From positions 1-64,000 of the forward strand of contig JAJFKE010000049.1 of the NCBI GenBank assembly GCA_021773355.1: a stretch of 64,000 nt of DNA, in the 5' to 3' direction. Source of the stretch: Gammaproteobacteria bacterium (GTDB taxonomy: Bacteria > Pseudomonadota > Gammaproteobacteria > Pseudomonadales > Pseudohongiellaceae). Positions 18,125 to 27,070 of the stretch are shown piece by piece (the stretch's first letter is position 1; each line of letters starts with the position of its first letter). The translations under genes were made by a program, and so were the position numbers. The notes beneath the pieces were generated by a model. It was not told where the DNA came from. It was given only the letters and a program-made list of their open reading frames with translations, and ran no database searches.

Positions 18125-18964
18125 ATGATCAAACAATCAGTACGCAACATTACAGTTTTATTGTTTTGTATAATCAGCCTGTCCGCCAGGGCTCACGACT
18201 CTAACGCCCAGTATATGGCGAACGAGGGCCTCATGGTTGTGCATGGCGATACCAAGATTGTATTCGATCCACTATTTCGCGAAAGCTATGGACAATATTT
18301 GTTGCTGCCCGAGGAGATGGAACAAGCCTTGTTCGCGGGGGCACCTCCTTTTGATGGAATCGATGCTGTGTTCATAAGTCATCATCACGGGGACCACTTT
18401 TCTCCAGCAGATATGGTTCGCCTATTAGAGGAACAAACGGGAATAAGACTGTATGCACCGAATCAGGCCGTGCTAGCCATGCGCAGTGAAGGCAGCGATC
18501 TTGATAGCAACATATTCGATCGCGTAACTGCGGTTAATCTTGCCTATAAAGATGCACCTGTTACTTTAGAGATGGAAGGCCTGCTAATCGAAGCAGTTCG
18601 CATTCCTCATTCAGGCTGGCCAACTGGCCGCTTAGATGTTGAGAACATTAGCTGGCGGGTAACATTGAATGAAAGTACGACGGTCTTGCATATGGGAGAT
18701 GCTGACCCCAATGACGTTCATTTCGCGCAGGACGCCGCTTATTGGAATAGAAACAATCCGCATATGGCGTTTCCACCCTATTGGTTTTTCAGTTCCGCAA
18801 GTGGGCGGGAAATTCTGAACAACAGGATCAAACCGACACGTAGCGTAGGCGTGCATGTCCCTGTCACGATTCCTGCGGACCCCATTCTGCGGCCGCTTGA
18901 ATTAAGAGGCTTTGATTTATTCATTAGCCCTGGAGAGACGCGGTTAATTCCGGACCAGGATTAG
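18125..18964 (+). CDS. exported MBL-fold metal-dependent hydrolase
   Basis: The protein has 279 residues with a Sec signal peptide (1-23, ending ARA). The metal-binding motif HHHGDH is in FISHHHGDHFSPADM, and later ligands appear as IPHSGWPTG, LHMGDADPND and VGVHVPVTI. The fold resembles UlaG-like/RomA-like metallo-beta-lactamase proteins that hydrolyse lactones or phosphoesters; the substrate is not evident. It follows the NHL-propeller gene and is convergent with the small genes at 18961-19388. Confidence 0.85.
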   Translation: MIKQSVRNITVLLFCIISLSARAHDSNAQYMANEGLMVVHGDTKIVFDPLFRESYGQYLLLPEEMEQALFAGAPPFDGIDAVFISHHHGDHFSPADMVRLLEEQTGIRLYAPNQAVLAMRSEGSDLDSNIFDRVTAVNLAYKDAPVTLEMEGLLIEAVRIPHSGWPTGRLDVENISWRVTLNESTTVLHMGDADPNDVHFAQDAAYWNRNNPHMAFPPYWFFSSASGREILNNRIKPTRSVGVHVPVTIPADPILRPLELRGFDLFISPGETRLIPDQD

Positions 18965-19110
18965 TCAACCCGATTCAGGTCGACGCTTGCAGTCGCCTGC
19001 TTTGCTGCGGCATCGGCCTCGAAGGCTCGCCCTGCTGGTAGTATTTCAGTCATGGCGCAGTTGCCGGGGCGACAGGAGAATTCGAATATTTGATCCTCGA
19101 CTTTTGTCAT
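18961..19110 (-). CDS. possible small Cys-rich ORF downstream of the TIGR02647-type gene
   Basis: A minus-strand frame that stays open from inside the 3' end of the 19155-19388 gene runs to TAA at 18961-18963. Read without regard to start it contains two paired-cysteine motifs, YCRLEDC and FSCRPGNC (C-x4-C twice), suggestive of a metal or disulfide site. The only ATG (19110) lies after the first pair, leaving 49 residues beginning MTKVEDQIFEF. A true start upstream would have to be non-canonical. It may be a real small gene, a frameshifted remnant, or chance. Confidence 0.3.
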   Translation of the reverse strand: MTKVEDQIFEFSCRPGNCAMTEILPAGRAFEADAAAKQATASVDLNRVD

Positions 19111-19154
19111 AGACAAATACCGACAATCCTCAAGTCGGCAATACGCGACCAGGC

Positions 19155-19388
19155 CTAGCTCTGCAGCATGGTCACCAGGGCCTGTGTGTGTTCAGCGGCC
19201 TCGATGCCTAATGGTGTTAGATAGCCCCCATCTTCCAGGGTGATAAAGTTCTTCTCGAATAGCCGTTTCGCCGAGGCTATTCTCTCTGGAGCGGCCTGGT
19301 GGTGAATCTTGATTCCACCCTGGGAGCTCTCCAGATTAAATAAATTTAGCAGTTCCAGGTCCTCTAAAAATTCGTGGCTTAAGCTCAT
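19155..19388 (-). CDS. TIGR02647-type conserved small protein
   Basis: This 77-residue protein starts MSLSHEFLEDLELLNLFNL and contains GGIKIHHQAAPERIASAKRLFEK and DGGYLTPLGIEAAEHTQ. This pattern matches, from memory, the gammaproteobacterial family TIGR02647, whose function is unknown. The arrangement looks like a small winged-helix domain with helices followed by a GGYLTxLG beta-turn. It stands alone, about 210 bases from the GST gene upstream. That gap shows nothing clear. Confidence 0.78.
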   Translation of the reverse strand: MSLSHEFLEDLELLNLFNLESSQGGIKIHHQAAPERIASAKRLFEKNFITLEDGGYLTPLGIEAAEHTQALVTMLQS

Positions 19389-19598
19389 GGTGTTTTTCTT
19401 CCCCCTCAGAATTTATGGAAACAGGATAGCACGCGACTAAGCCGGTTCTTCACTACTCAGTAAAATTTTATCCTCTGGTATAAATTCCATTGTGCTCTCA
19501 GGTTTCTGGCACAAGCCACTAGTGAATCATACAAGACGATGATTGCGAGTTGCTTGTGAAATTTGGATTGGATTCTAAAAGCTGTCTTGGGATTTCAA

Positions 19599-20207
19599 TT
19601 ACCTTTTCTGCACCGCCTTAATAAAAGCCTCTCTCGCCATTAGACTCTTCAAATAGCGTTGGCAGTTTGCTTTGTAGCGTTCACTCAAACCCAGGGAGAT
19701 TCCCATAAACAAGGCATAACCAACGGCGATGTCGGCGATGGTAAAGCGATCGGCACAGAGAAATTCTCTATCTTCCAGTGCTGTTTCCACGCCTCGTAGC
19801 CTGGACAAATACCATTTACCGTAGTCCTCAACTACCTGGGGAATTCTGCGCTCCTCGGGCTCCAATCGTGAATAACGCAGAACCAGCGTCTGTGGAAATG
19901 TGAGCGTCGCGTCGCTTCGATACAACCAGTTCAGGTATCCCCCATAATCTGGCTCATGCACGGCAACTCCGAGTGGAGTGGGAGCGTATTTTTCCACCAG
20001 ATAGTGGCAGATGGCTGTGGATTCGGTAAGCGTCAAATCCCCATCTACAAAGCTGGGAACCGTGCCCAGGGGGTTGATATCGAGATAGCCCTCATACTCA
20101 ATTCGCGGCGGGAAGGGCATGGTGACCAGTTCATAGTCCAGCTCCATTTCCTCCAGTGCCCACAGGGGTCTGAGGGAACGAGCGTTTACACAGTGATAGA
20201 GTTTCAT
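19599..20207 (-). CDS. glutathione S-transferase family protein
   Basis: From the ATG at 20207 the protein has 202 residues, typical for a soluble GST. The N-terminal thioredoxin-like domain (MKLYHCVNARSLRPLWALEE) includes the cis-Pro motif GTVPSFVDGDLTLTESTAI, where Glu-Ser bind glutathione. The all-helical C-terminal domain contains the N-capping box motif FTIADIAVGYALFM. A TTG at 20258 in frame would add 17 unlikely residues. Members conjugate glutathione to electrophiles or dehalogenate; the substrate is unknown. It is transcribed alone, divergent from the exported protein gene at 20354. Confidence 0.9.
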   Translation of the reverse strand: MKLYHCVNARSLRPLWALEEMELDYELVTMPFPPRIEYEGYLDINPLGTVPSFVDGDLTLTESTAICHYLVEKYAPTPLGVAVHEPDYGGYLNWLYRSDATLTFPQTLVLRYSRLEPEERRIPQVVEDYGKWYLSRLRGVETALEDREFLCADRFTIADIAVGYALFMGISLGLSERYKANCQRYLKSLMAREAFIKAVQKR

Positions 20208-20353
20208 TTTGTCACGATTCCCGGAATCCGTTCCCGATTGTATATTGATGTAAGTCAAATTACCGCCTCTGGAATCCGCTTAGATTGCCCAGTATTCGTC
20301 TTCTTTATTGGAGACGCTGAAAATAATAAAATCATGACCAATGGAGACCTCTC

Positions 20354-21295
20354 ATGACATCGCCTTATCCGCGAATAATTGCTAACGCTGTAACTCTTAT
20401 ACTGGCACTCGTGAGCCTAAATGTTGACGCACAAAACCCGAATCGTCGACTGGCACTCATTAATCCTGAAGGATTGGCTATTATTCCCATTATGGAAGGT
20501 TGGGTTGGCAATGAAGACGGCTCCGCGACTATTTCCTTTGGCTATATCAATCGCAATAGAGATGCAGTCGAAATTCCGTTAGGTGCCGACAACCAAATCA
20601 CACCTGCCGAGTTTAGTGGCATGCAACCCACACACTTCGAGCCGGGTCGACATACCGGAGTGTTCACCGTTACCCTGCCTGCAAACAGGCGAGACGAGAG
20701 CGCCTGGTGGAGCGTGAAGACCCTTGATAACGAGCCGAATAAAGTGCCCGGTCGCTACGGGGCAGCAGCCTATGAACTGGATTTTATTCTTCCACGGCCA
20801 CAGGGTTCCTTGCAGCCCATGGCCTGGTTTGACTACGAGAGCAGCAAGGCAGCCGGCTTGTTCGCCCTAATAGAAGACTACCCTGGACGGGTCAAGGCAG
20901 GATCACCAGTTACATTGGCAGTAAATGTTATGGATCCTTCCGAGCGTGACCCTACTGACCCGCGCTTCGGAGAACCACTTCCCCTTGGCGTACACTGGTA
21001 TAAGCATCAGGGTCCGGGCACGGTAGAGTTTCAGCGCCATGCCTCCACGCAGCTTACAGAACTAAGTGAGGAAGACTTGCGCAGCCGGCGTTTTCGCGGA
21101 AGCATAAGTCCTGATGACGTATCGGCAGTGCAGGTTGAGGGTGGAGCTGGCACAGCGCGAATCAGCGCTACGTTCTCAGAGCCCGGCGAATACATTATTC
21201 GCAGCATGATTGAAAACTTCAGAGCCCCGGACAGCTCGGCAGGTAATCAATGTTGTTGGACCAATGTATTCCAGAGAATCAATGTGAGCAATTAA
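20354..21295 (+). CDS. exported protein, unknown function
   Basis: The protein has 313 residues preceded by a good ribosome site (GGAGA, six bases before ATG). It carries an N-terminal signal peptide (to about residue 27, VDA|Q). The mature part is rich in beta-strand-type sequence with Pro/Gly turns, for example TISFGYINRNRDAVEIPLG, FEPGRHTGVFTVTLP and GSPVTLAVNVMDPSERDPTD. The last of these suggests an Ig-like or sensor sandwich domain. Two adjacent Cys (NQCCW) lie near the C-terminus. No named family was recognised. Confidence 0.75.
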   Translation: MTSPYPRIIANAVTLILALVSLNVDAQNPNRRLALINPEGLAIIPIMEGWVGNEDGSATISFGYINRNRDAVEIPLGADNQITPAEFSGMQPTHFEPGRHTGVFTVTLPANRRDESAWWSVKTLDNEPNKVPGRYGAAAYELDFILPRPQGSLQPMAWFDYESSKAAGLFALIEDYPGRVKAGSPVTLAVNVMDPSERDPTDPRFGEPLPLGVHWYKHQGPGTVEFQRHASTQLTELSEEDLRSRRFRGSISPDDVSAVQVEGGAGTARISATFSEPGEYIIRSMIENFRAPDSSAGNQCCWTNVFQRINVSN

Positions 21296-21526
21296 TCAGA
21301 AGTGATTCAGTTTAAAATATTTTTCTTATATGGCCCACTGTTTGCTTTTGAAGAATCAGCGCCTATAAGTACAACTACCCGTTCCATTTTGCGAACTGTA
21401 TCGCTCAATCCGGCTTCCATTGCTGATGTAACGCTCAATGATTTGTGAATACAGCAAAAGTAGTAACGAACAAAGTACTGAAAGCTTGGCTTTCTAAGCA
21501 TCGGCTAGTGCGCAGGCTAACAGAGG

Positions 21527-22528
21527 CTAAATACTTAGCACTCTGAATAGCATATAGCCGGCATAGGCCATCACGAAGATGGCACCGAATTGGCGTTTCA
21601 TTAGGCCCTTGCCAAGGATAAAAATCGGAATCAGAAAAGCAGCAAATATTAGTGACATAAATATATCGAGTACCCCACCTGCAGGAACCACCAAGGGGTT
21701 CACTAAAGCACTAATAGGAAGAACGAACATACCATTAAATATATTTGAGCCGATTACATTGCCCACACAGAGGTCGGCCTCTCCTTTCACCGCCGCAAAT
21801 ATCGAAGTGATTAATTCGGGCAAACTAGTCCCTATGGCCAGCACCAACATGCCGACGATAACTGGCGGAACTCCCAGAGTTTCAGCAAATATTACTCCAT
21901 TGTCGATGGCGAGCTGACCACCAATGGCAAGACCAATAACACCACCCAACACCAGCAGCCAATTGGTTCGCTTCTCGGCATGAGAAACAATGTCCAGACT
22001 ATCAATCGTTAGCAACAAGGGATCGTGATCCTGACGAACAAAATCCATAAACGTCAGATAAATGAAGATACCAAAAAGCAGCAGCATGACCAGGCCATCG
22101 GAGCGATCAATGACTGGAGTCTCGCCTCGCAGCAGTGGATCCAGTGTCATGAACAATAATACCGTTGTAGCAAGCAGCAACAGGGGGAGTTCGCGACGAA
22201 TTATCTTACCTTGCAAAGACATGGGTGTAATGATTGCCGCACTGCCCAGGACCAGGCCGAGATTTGCTAGATTTGAACCCGCGATATTTCCGAATGCGAG
22301 TGCAGTTTGACCCTCAAGCGCACCCAATACGTTCACCACCAATTCTGGTGCGCTGGTTCCGAAGGCCACAACCGTAAGACCGATCACCATAGGGGAGACA
22401 CCGTACCCCTCGGCCAAGCCAGAAGCACCACGCACCATGGCGCCTCCACCACCCAGCAGCAATAGCAGGCCTAAAATTAACAACAGTAACGTAATCGCTC
22501 TTCTCCCTCGGCTGGAGAAGCATAGCAA
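21527..22528 (-). CDS. calcium/sodium antiporter, CaCA family (YrbG-like)
   Basis: The protein has about 320-333 residues and ten predicted transmembrane helices in two inverted halves. Each half has an alpha-repeat: VVAFGTSAPELVVN with GNIAGSNLANLGLVLG, and LAIGTSLPELITS with GNVIGSNIFNGMFVLP, carrying the acidic ion ligands. It should exchange Ca2+ for Na+ or H+ across the inner membrane. The start is uncertain: TTG at 22528 has AGGA six bases upstream, while ATT at 22495 has GGGAG seven bases upstream and gives the usual ITLLLLILGL N-terminus. No in-frame ATG fits. Confidence 0.9.
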   Translation of the reverse strand: MLCFSSRGRRAITLLLLILGLLLLLGGGGAMVRGASGLAEGYGVSPMVIGLTVVAFGTSAPELVVNVLGALEGQTALAFGNIAGSNLANLGLVLGSAAIITPMSLQGKIIRRELPLLLLATTVLLFMTLDPLLRGETPVIDRSDGLVMLLLFGIFIYLTFMDFVRQDHDPLLLTIDSLDIVSHAEKRTNWLLVLGGVIGLAIGGQLAIDNGVIFAETLGVPPVIVGMLVLAIGTSLPELITSIFAAVKGEADLCVGNVIGSNIFNGMFVLPISALVNPLVVPAGGVLDIFMSLIFAAFLIPIFILGKGLMKRQFGAIFVMAYAGYMLFRVLSI

Positions 22529-22668
22529 AATAATTCCTATAAAGGTTGGTAGTCCACGCTCAGACCAGCTGCAATTGTCTAATAGATCCCGGGCTTAGCG
22601 ATACCAGCGCAGTGGTATACACTAGACGCCTGTAAGAATAATGAGAAACAAACCGGACATTAATATCC

Positions 22669-23913
22669 ATGGCGGCTAGACCTGCTTTAGATCTGCAATT
22701 TATCCGGCAGCAGTTTCCCGCTGCTCATTGGCAGTGGGCTTTCTTCGAGAATGCGGGCGGTGCCTTTGTGCCAAACTCGGTGGTCCAGCGTATTAGTTCC
22801 TATATGACCGAAACTCAGGTACAACCGGGCTACCCTTTTCCTGAATCGAGCGATGCCGCCCAGCGTATGCATTCAGGGCATAGTCTAATGGCTGAATTTA
22901 TCGGTGCTGAAACCGATGAAACACTCATCGCAGCTTCCACCTCTTTTAATGTTTATGTACTGGCACAGGCTCTTCGACATCAATGGCATGCAGGAGACGA
23001 GATAGTTGTTGCCACACTGAATCATGAAGCGAACTCGGGCCCATGGCGACGCCTCGCAGAATTTGGACTCAAAATAATTGAGTGGCCAGTAAATATCGAA
23101 ACTGCTGCTCTTGAGCTGGATGATCTGGACAAGCTGCTTAACGACAAAACCCAGCTAATCGCTTTCCCTCATGTGTCCAATATCACCGGCAATATCAATG
23201 ATGTTAAGAGCATTACGCAAAAGGCTCATGCTGTGGATGCAATGGTTTGTGTCGACGGAGTGGCCTATGCACCACACAGGGCAATGCAGCTCAAACAATG
23301 GGATGTAGATTTTTATTTGTTCAGCTTCTACAAAGTGTTTGGTCCACACCTGGCTTGCCTGTATGGAAAACGCGAAAAGCTGCAACAGGCCAAAGGGCAA
23401 TATCACTACTTTTTTGATGAGGACGACCTGGCACATAAAATGAATCCAGCCGGGCCAAACCATGAGTCTATTGCTTCATTAGTTGGTATCGCCGATTATT
23501 TTGACGCGCTTTACTCACACCACTTCGAGCGGCAGGAGAGCTCATTGTTTGAGCGCACTCAGTCCTTGTTTGACAAGATTGCAGATCATGAACAGACTCT
23601 TGCTGAGCGCTTCCTGGACTTCATAAACGCCAAAAATGAAATTCGATTAATTGGAAGTCATGAAAGTGGAAAAAGTATTCGCGTTCCTACTTTTTCATTT
23701 ACCGCAGCGAGAAAAGGATCGAAAAAAATAGCCATGGCGGTAGCAAAAGATAAGGTAGCCATCGGCTCCGGGCATTTCTATGCCAAGCGCTTATTGGACA
23801 GCTTGAAAATGGCAGACACCGAAGACGGAGTCGTACGTTGCTCGATGGCACACTACAATACTGTCGCCGAAGTGGACCAATTAATTCACGCCCTGGATCG
23901 AGTGATTGGCTAG
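22669..23913 (+). CDS. cysteine desulfurase-like aminotransferase class V protein
   Basis: This 414-residue PLP-fold protein resembles the cysteine-desulfurase-like TIGR01976 group. Visible are the N-terminal FFENAGGAFVPNSV, the central DxxxY/H region CVDGVAYAPHRAM with the cofactor Asp, and the Schiff-base lysine in LFSFYKVFGPHLACLYG. The mobile Cys loop of true IscS is not evident, so the reaction may be a lyase or transamination rather than sulfur transfer. It is followed 55 bases later by an aldehyde dehydrogenase gene, so the two may act in one amino-compound degradation route. Confidence 0.85.
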   Translation: MAARPALDLQFIRQQFPAAHWQWAFFENAGGAFVPNSVVQRISSYMTETQVQPGYPFPESSDAAQRMHSGHSLMAEFIGAETDETLIAASTSFNVYVLAQALRHQWHAGDEIVVATLNHEANSGPWRRLAEFGLKIIEWPVNIETAALELDDLDKLLNDKTQLIAFPHVSNITGNINDVKSITQKAHAVDAMVCVDGVAYAPHRAMQLKQWDVDFYLFSFYKVFGPHLACLYGKREKLQQAKGQYHYFFDEDDLAHKMNPAGPNHESIASLVGIADYFDALYSHHFERQESSLFERTQSLFDKIADHEQTLAERFLDFINAKNEIRLIGSHESGKSIRVPTFSFTAARKGSKKIAMAVAKDKVAIGSGHFYAKRLLDSLKMADTEDGVVRCSMAHYNTVAEVDQLIHALDRVIG

Positions 23914-23968
23914 GGCATCTTGTTCTTTGAAACGTCACAAATCAATACTGAAATGAGCAGATAAAACT

Positions 23969-25423
23969 ATGTTAAAGCTACAGGATTCCACTCTGGTTAG
24001 AACTGAGAATTACGTGAATGGTAAATGGGTCTCCGGCTCCGCCGGACATATCGAAGTCCTCAACCCGGCCAGCGGAAGGTTGGTAGCAAAGACCGTAGAT
24101 AGCAATGCCGCTGATACCGATGCTGCAGTGGAAGCTGCTGCGGCTGCCTTCAAGAGTTGGAGTACCATACCAGCCAAGCAACGTGCCGCTTACTTGAGAA
24201 AATGGTTCGAATTAATTCTGGAAAACGCCGATGACCTGGGCATGCTGATGACTGCCGAACAAGGCAAGCCGCTTGCCGAAGCAATAGCTGAGGTTAACTA
24301 CGGCGCGGGATTTATCGAGTTTTACGCGGAAGAGTGTAAACGGGTAATGGGAGACATCATTCCCACCGTCGCCAATGATCGTCGCTTACAGGTCTACAAA
24401 CAGGCAGTTGGCGTAGTAGGCTGCATTACACCCTGGAATTTTCCGAACGCGATGATAACCCGCAAGGCCGCGCCAGCTATGGCCGCCGGCTGCACCGTTG
24501 TTATCAAACCCGATGCGGGTACTCCTTTATCAGCTCTGGCATTGTGTGAGCTTGCACATCGCGCCGGCATACCCGCCGGGGTTTTGAATGTGGTGGTGGG
24601 AAGTGACAGCCAGGCGATTGGTGAAGTGCTAACTCAGCACGAAAAAATAGCGAAGTTTACCTTCACCGGCTCCACCGCGGTGGGGAAGATTCTTATGGCG
24701 CAATGCGCTTCTACGGTGAAGAAAATCTCCCTGGAATTGGGAGGCAATGCGCCTTTCATCGTGTTTGGAGATGCCGATATTGACGAAGCAGTAGCTCATT
24801 GCGTTGCCACCAAGTTTCGAAATTGTGGTCAAACCTGTGTATGCACCAATCGCATTTTCGTTCATGAAACGATTGCCAAAGAATTCACGGAAAAACTGCA
24901 GACATCCATCGCCGCCTTAAAGGTAGCCGATGGTTTTGAAGATGGTGCCGAGATTGGGCCACTCATCAATGCCAAGGCAACGCAGAAAATGGATGAGCTT
25001 ATGGCCGACGCTATGGCGAAAGGGGCTCAGCTACTATTAGGTGGCGCAAGACACGAACTTGGTGAAAACTTTTTCCAACCCACCTTGCTTGGCAATATTA
25101 ACGATTCCATGCGCCTGGCGAATGAGGAAATATTTGGTCCCATAGCAGCTGTACAAACTTTTTCCAGCGAGGAAGAGGTAGTAACTAAAGCGAATGCAAC
25201 ACAGTATGGCTTGGCCGCCTATTTCTTCACTCGCGATGTTGGCCGGGTGATGCGCGTTTCTGAAAATCTTGAATACGGCATTGTCTGTTCCAACTCTGGC
25301 GTATTTTCCACCGAAGTCGCACCTTTCGGCGGCTGGAAACAATCAGGCATCGGCTCGGAAGGTGGCAAGGAAGGTATAACGGATTTTTATGAAACTAAAT
25401 TCCACTCATTAGGGGGCATCTAG
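23969..25423 (+). CDS. gabD: NAD(P)-dependent succinate-semialdehyde dehydrogenase family
   Basis: This 484-residue aldehyde dehydrogenase has the GabD-type length and motifs: TPWNFPNAMITRKAAPA, the nucleotide motif FTGSTAVGKIL, the general base Glu in LELGGNAPF and the catalytic Cys in FRNCGQTCVCTNR. The QTCVCTNR version with a second Cys two residues later is typical of succinate-semialdehyde dehydrogenases. It would oxidise succinate semialdehyde or a similar short aldehyde to the acid. It sits downstream of a PLP enzyme gene that could generate such an aldehyde precursor. The symbol is by family and the substrate is not proven. Confidence 0.85.
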   Translation: MLKLQDSTLVRTENYVNGKWVSGSAGHIEVLNPASGRLVAKTVDSNAADTDAAVEAAAAAFKSWSTIPAKQRAAYLRKWFELILENADDLGMLMTAEQGKPLAEAIAEVNYGAGFIEFYAEECKRVMGDIIPTVANDRRLQVYKQAVGVVGCITPWNFPNAMITRKAAPAMAAGCTVVIKPDAGTPLSALALCELAHRAGIPAGVLNVVVGSDSQAIGEVLTQHEKIAKFTFTGSTAVGKILMAQCASTVKKISLELGGNAPFIVFGDADIDEAVAHCVATKFRNCGQTCVCTNRIFVHETIAKEFTEKLQTSIAALKVADGFEDGAEIGPLINAKATQKMDELMADAMAKGAQLLLGGARHELGENFFQPTLLGNINDSMRLANEEIFGPIAAVQTFSSEEEVVTKANATQYGLAAYFFTRDVGRVMRVSENLEYGIVCSNSGVFSTEVAPFGGWKQSGIGSEGGKEGITDFYETKFHSLGGI

Positions 25424-25494
25424 TTGGGGTTCAGGTTTTCCTCTGACAAAAATTTGTGCGGCGGCTCGCTAAGCAAGACTCGTTGGCTGTCTTG

Positions 25495-25923
25495 CTACTG
25501 ATTGTAATACTCAACCATTGGCATGCGCAGACCTCCTGCATACATGGCCAGGTCGTAACTATCGAAAACTAATGATATTGCCAGTGTGAGCATAGCGACC
25601 GGCAACCATAGGCTGTATGCAAGATTATAGATTCCTGGTCCGCCAAGTTTTACTTCACCCTGCTTCCAACGCATCAAAATATAAACAAAGGCCACAGCCC
25701 AGAAAATATGTCCCAAACCAAATAATTTGGTTACCTGATAGTTCTGCAGGACAACGACTACTGCACCAACCGCGAAATTTAATATCTGGGCAACAATAAT
25801 TGCCTGTGCTTCGCGAAACTTGAAGAACAGTACTGGGCAGACTATTAACATGGTTTGCATCCACAGCAACCACCGCTGAATCCAAATTGGAAACTGGGCT
25901 ATCTGCTCATTTAGCTCGGCCAT
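25495..25923 (-). CDS. small multi-pass membrane protein, unknown function
   Basis: The ATG at 25923 is chosen because GGGAG lies eight bases before it, giving 142 residues beginning MAELNEQIAQF. Four hydrophobic segments are predicted (about 17-35, 40-60, 68-85 and 103-122), with charged loops such as MRWKQGEVKLGG. No family was recognised. It is convergent with the aldehyde dehydrogenase gene and divergent from the alpha/beta hydrolase gene. Confidence 0.65.
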   Translation of the reverse strand: MAELNEQIAQFPIWIQRWLLWMQTMLIVCPVLFFKFREAQAIIVAQILNFAVGAVVVVLQNYQVTKLFGLGHIFWAVAFVYILMRWKQGEVKLGGPGIYNLAYSLWLPVAMLTLAISLVFDSYDLAMYAGGLRMPMVEYYNQ

Positions 25924-26086
25924 CACATACACTCCCTACAGCATTTACACTAAGGCACTGACTGCAACCGCAATTCTAGATGATTCTGCTGGCACACCAA
26001 TTACTTCCCAGGTAATTGAGAGTTTGGCCAACAACCTACATGCTGCAAGCTCACCTCTTATTTTCAGTATGGAGCAGGATTGGCTT

Positions 26087-27040
26087 ATGAATTATTTATT
26101 TCGGCGAGTAGCTTTATCCCTGTTTTTATTGGCGCAATCTGCCTCATTATCGGCTGCCGGGGACTATCAGGAGTTAAATGTCGTAGATGCATTTGGACAA
26201 CAAACACACCATCTAAAATGTGCGGGTGAAGGATCACCCACTCTGCTGCTCGATGCAGGCTCGAAATATTGGAGCGATCACTATTTACCCCTATTGCCCC
26301 GTTTAGCAGAACATACCCGCACCTGCGTGTATGACAGGCCCGGATATGGACAGAGTTCACTTGGGAAATTTCCGAGAACTAGCCAACAAATCGCGGACGA
26401 TATAGCGAGCGTTGTGGAAGCCGCGCAGATTGAAACCCCTTTTATCCTCGCCGGACATTCTTTAGGAGGAATCAATGCCTTGAGTTTTGCGGCTGTGTAT
26501 CGAGAACTATTGGCGGGGATAGTATTGATTGACAGCGCACATCCACAGCAGTACCAGCGATTCTCCCCTGCTCTGGTGGCACTGCAAGATTTTGAGATCA
26601 ATCGCTACTGGCGTTTTGCAGCATTACAGGGAGCGGGTCTTCAGGTCGATGTCACGCAGGATATATCGGCTTGGCTTGATGAAGAGTCTGCTGAAACCAT
26701 CAACAAAGGCCTGCAGAATGGTACTACTTATTTAAGCGTGGCTGCAGAGCTTGCCGAATTATCACAAACGCAGAAATTCCTGGACACAAACTTCACCACT
26801 AAGCTGGATATTCCTGTTGTGGTGCTCACCGCGAGTAACAGTTTCGATCTGTTTAGCAGTGTCATGCCTGCAGAACTTCGTAAACAGGAACAGAATTTGT
26901 GGATGGTTATGCAGACCGAGCTTTTGAACTACAGTAATAATTCCATGCAGCTTTTTTCGGAAGGTAATCATGCCCTGGAACAATCTGATCCGGACAGTAT
27001 CGTCGCCGCCGTCGAGAAAATTCTTGCGGAAGTTCGATAG
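26087..27040 (+). CDS. exported alpha/beta hydrolase
   Basis: From the ATG at 26087, with AGGA seven bases upstream, the protein has 317 residues and a signal peptide (MNYLFRRVALSLFLL, ending LSAAG). The alpha/beta hydrolase core shows DRPGYGQSS, the nucleophile elbow FILAGHSLGGINALSF with the catalytic Ser, and a late His in LFSEGNHALEQSDPD. The substrate is unknown; esterase or amide hydrolase are possible. An upstream in-frame ATG at 26024 would bury the signal peptide and is less likely. Confidence 0.85.
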   Translation: MNYLFRRVALSLFLLAQSASLSAAGDYQELNVVDAFGQQTHHLKCAGEGSPTLLLDAGSKYWSDHYLPLLPRLAEHTRTCVYDRPGYGQSSLGKFPRTSQQIADDIASVVEAAQIETPFILAGHSLGGINALSFAAVYRELLAGIVLIDSAHPQQYQRFSPALVALQDFEINRYWRFAALQGAGLQVDVTQDISAWLDEESAETINKGLQNGTTYLSVAAELAELSQTQKFLDTNFTTKLDIPVVVLTASNSFDLFSSVMPAELRKQEQNLWMVMQTELLNYSNNSMQLFSEGNHALEQSDPDSIVAAVEKILAEVR

Positions 27041-27070
27041 GCGACAGTCTCCTGGGTTTTTAGAAAGTTA

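Noticed and set aside
21302..21440. Plus-strand open frame starting GTG ATT CAG in the gap after the exported protein gene
   Set aside because: About 45 codons without a ribosome site or family match. A 64-codon minus-strand frame in the same gap is equally unsupported.
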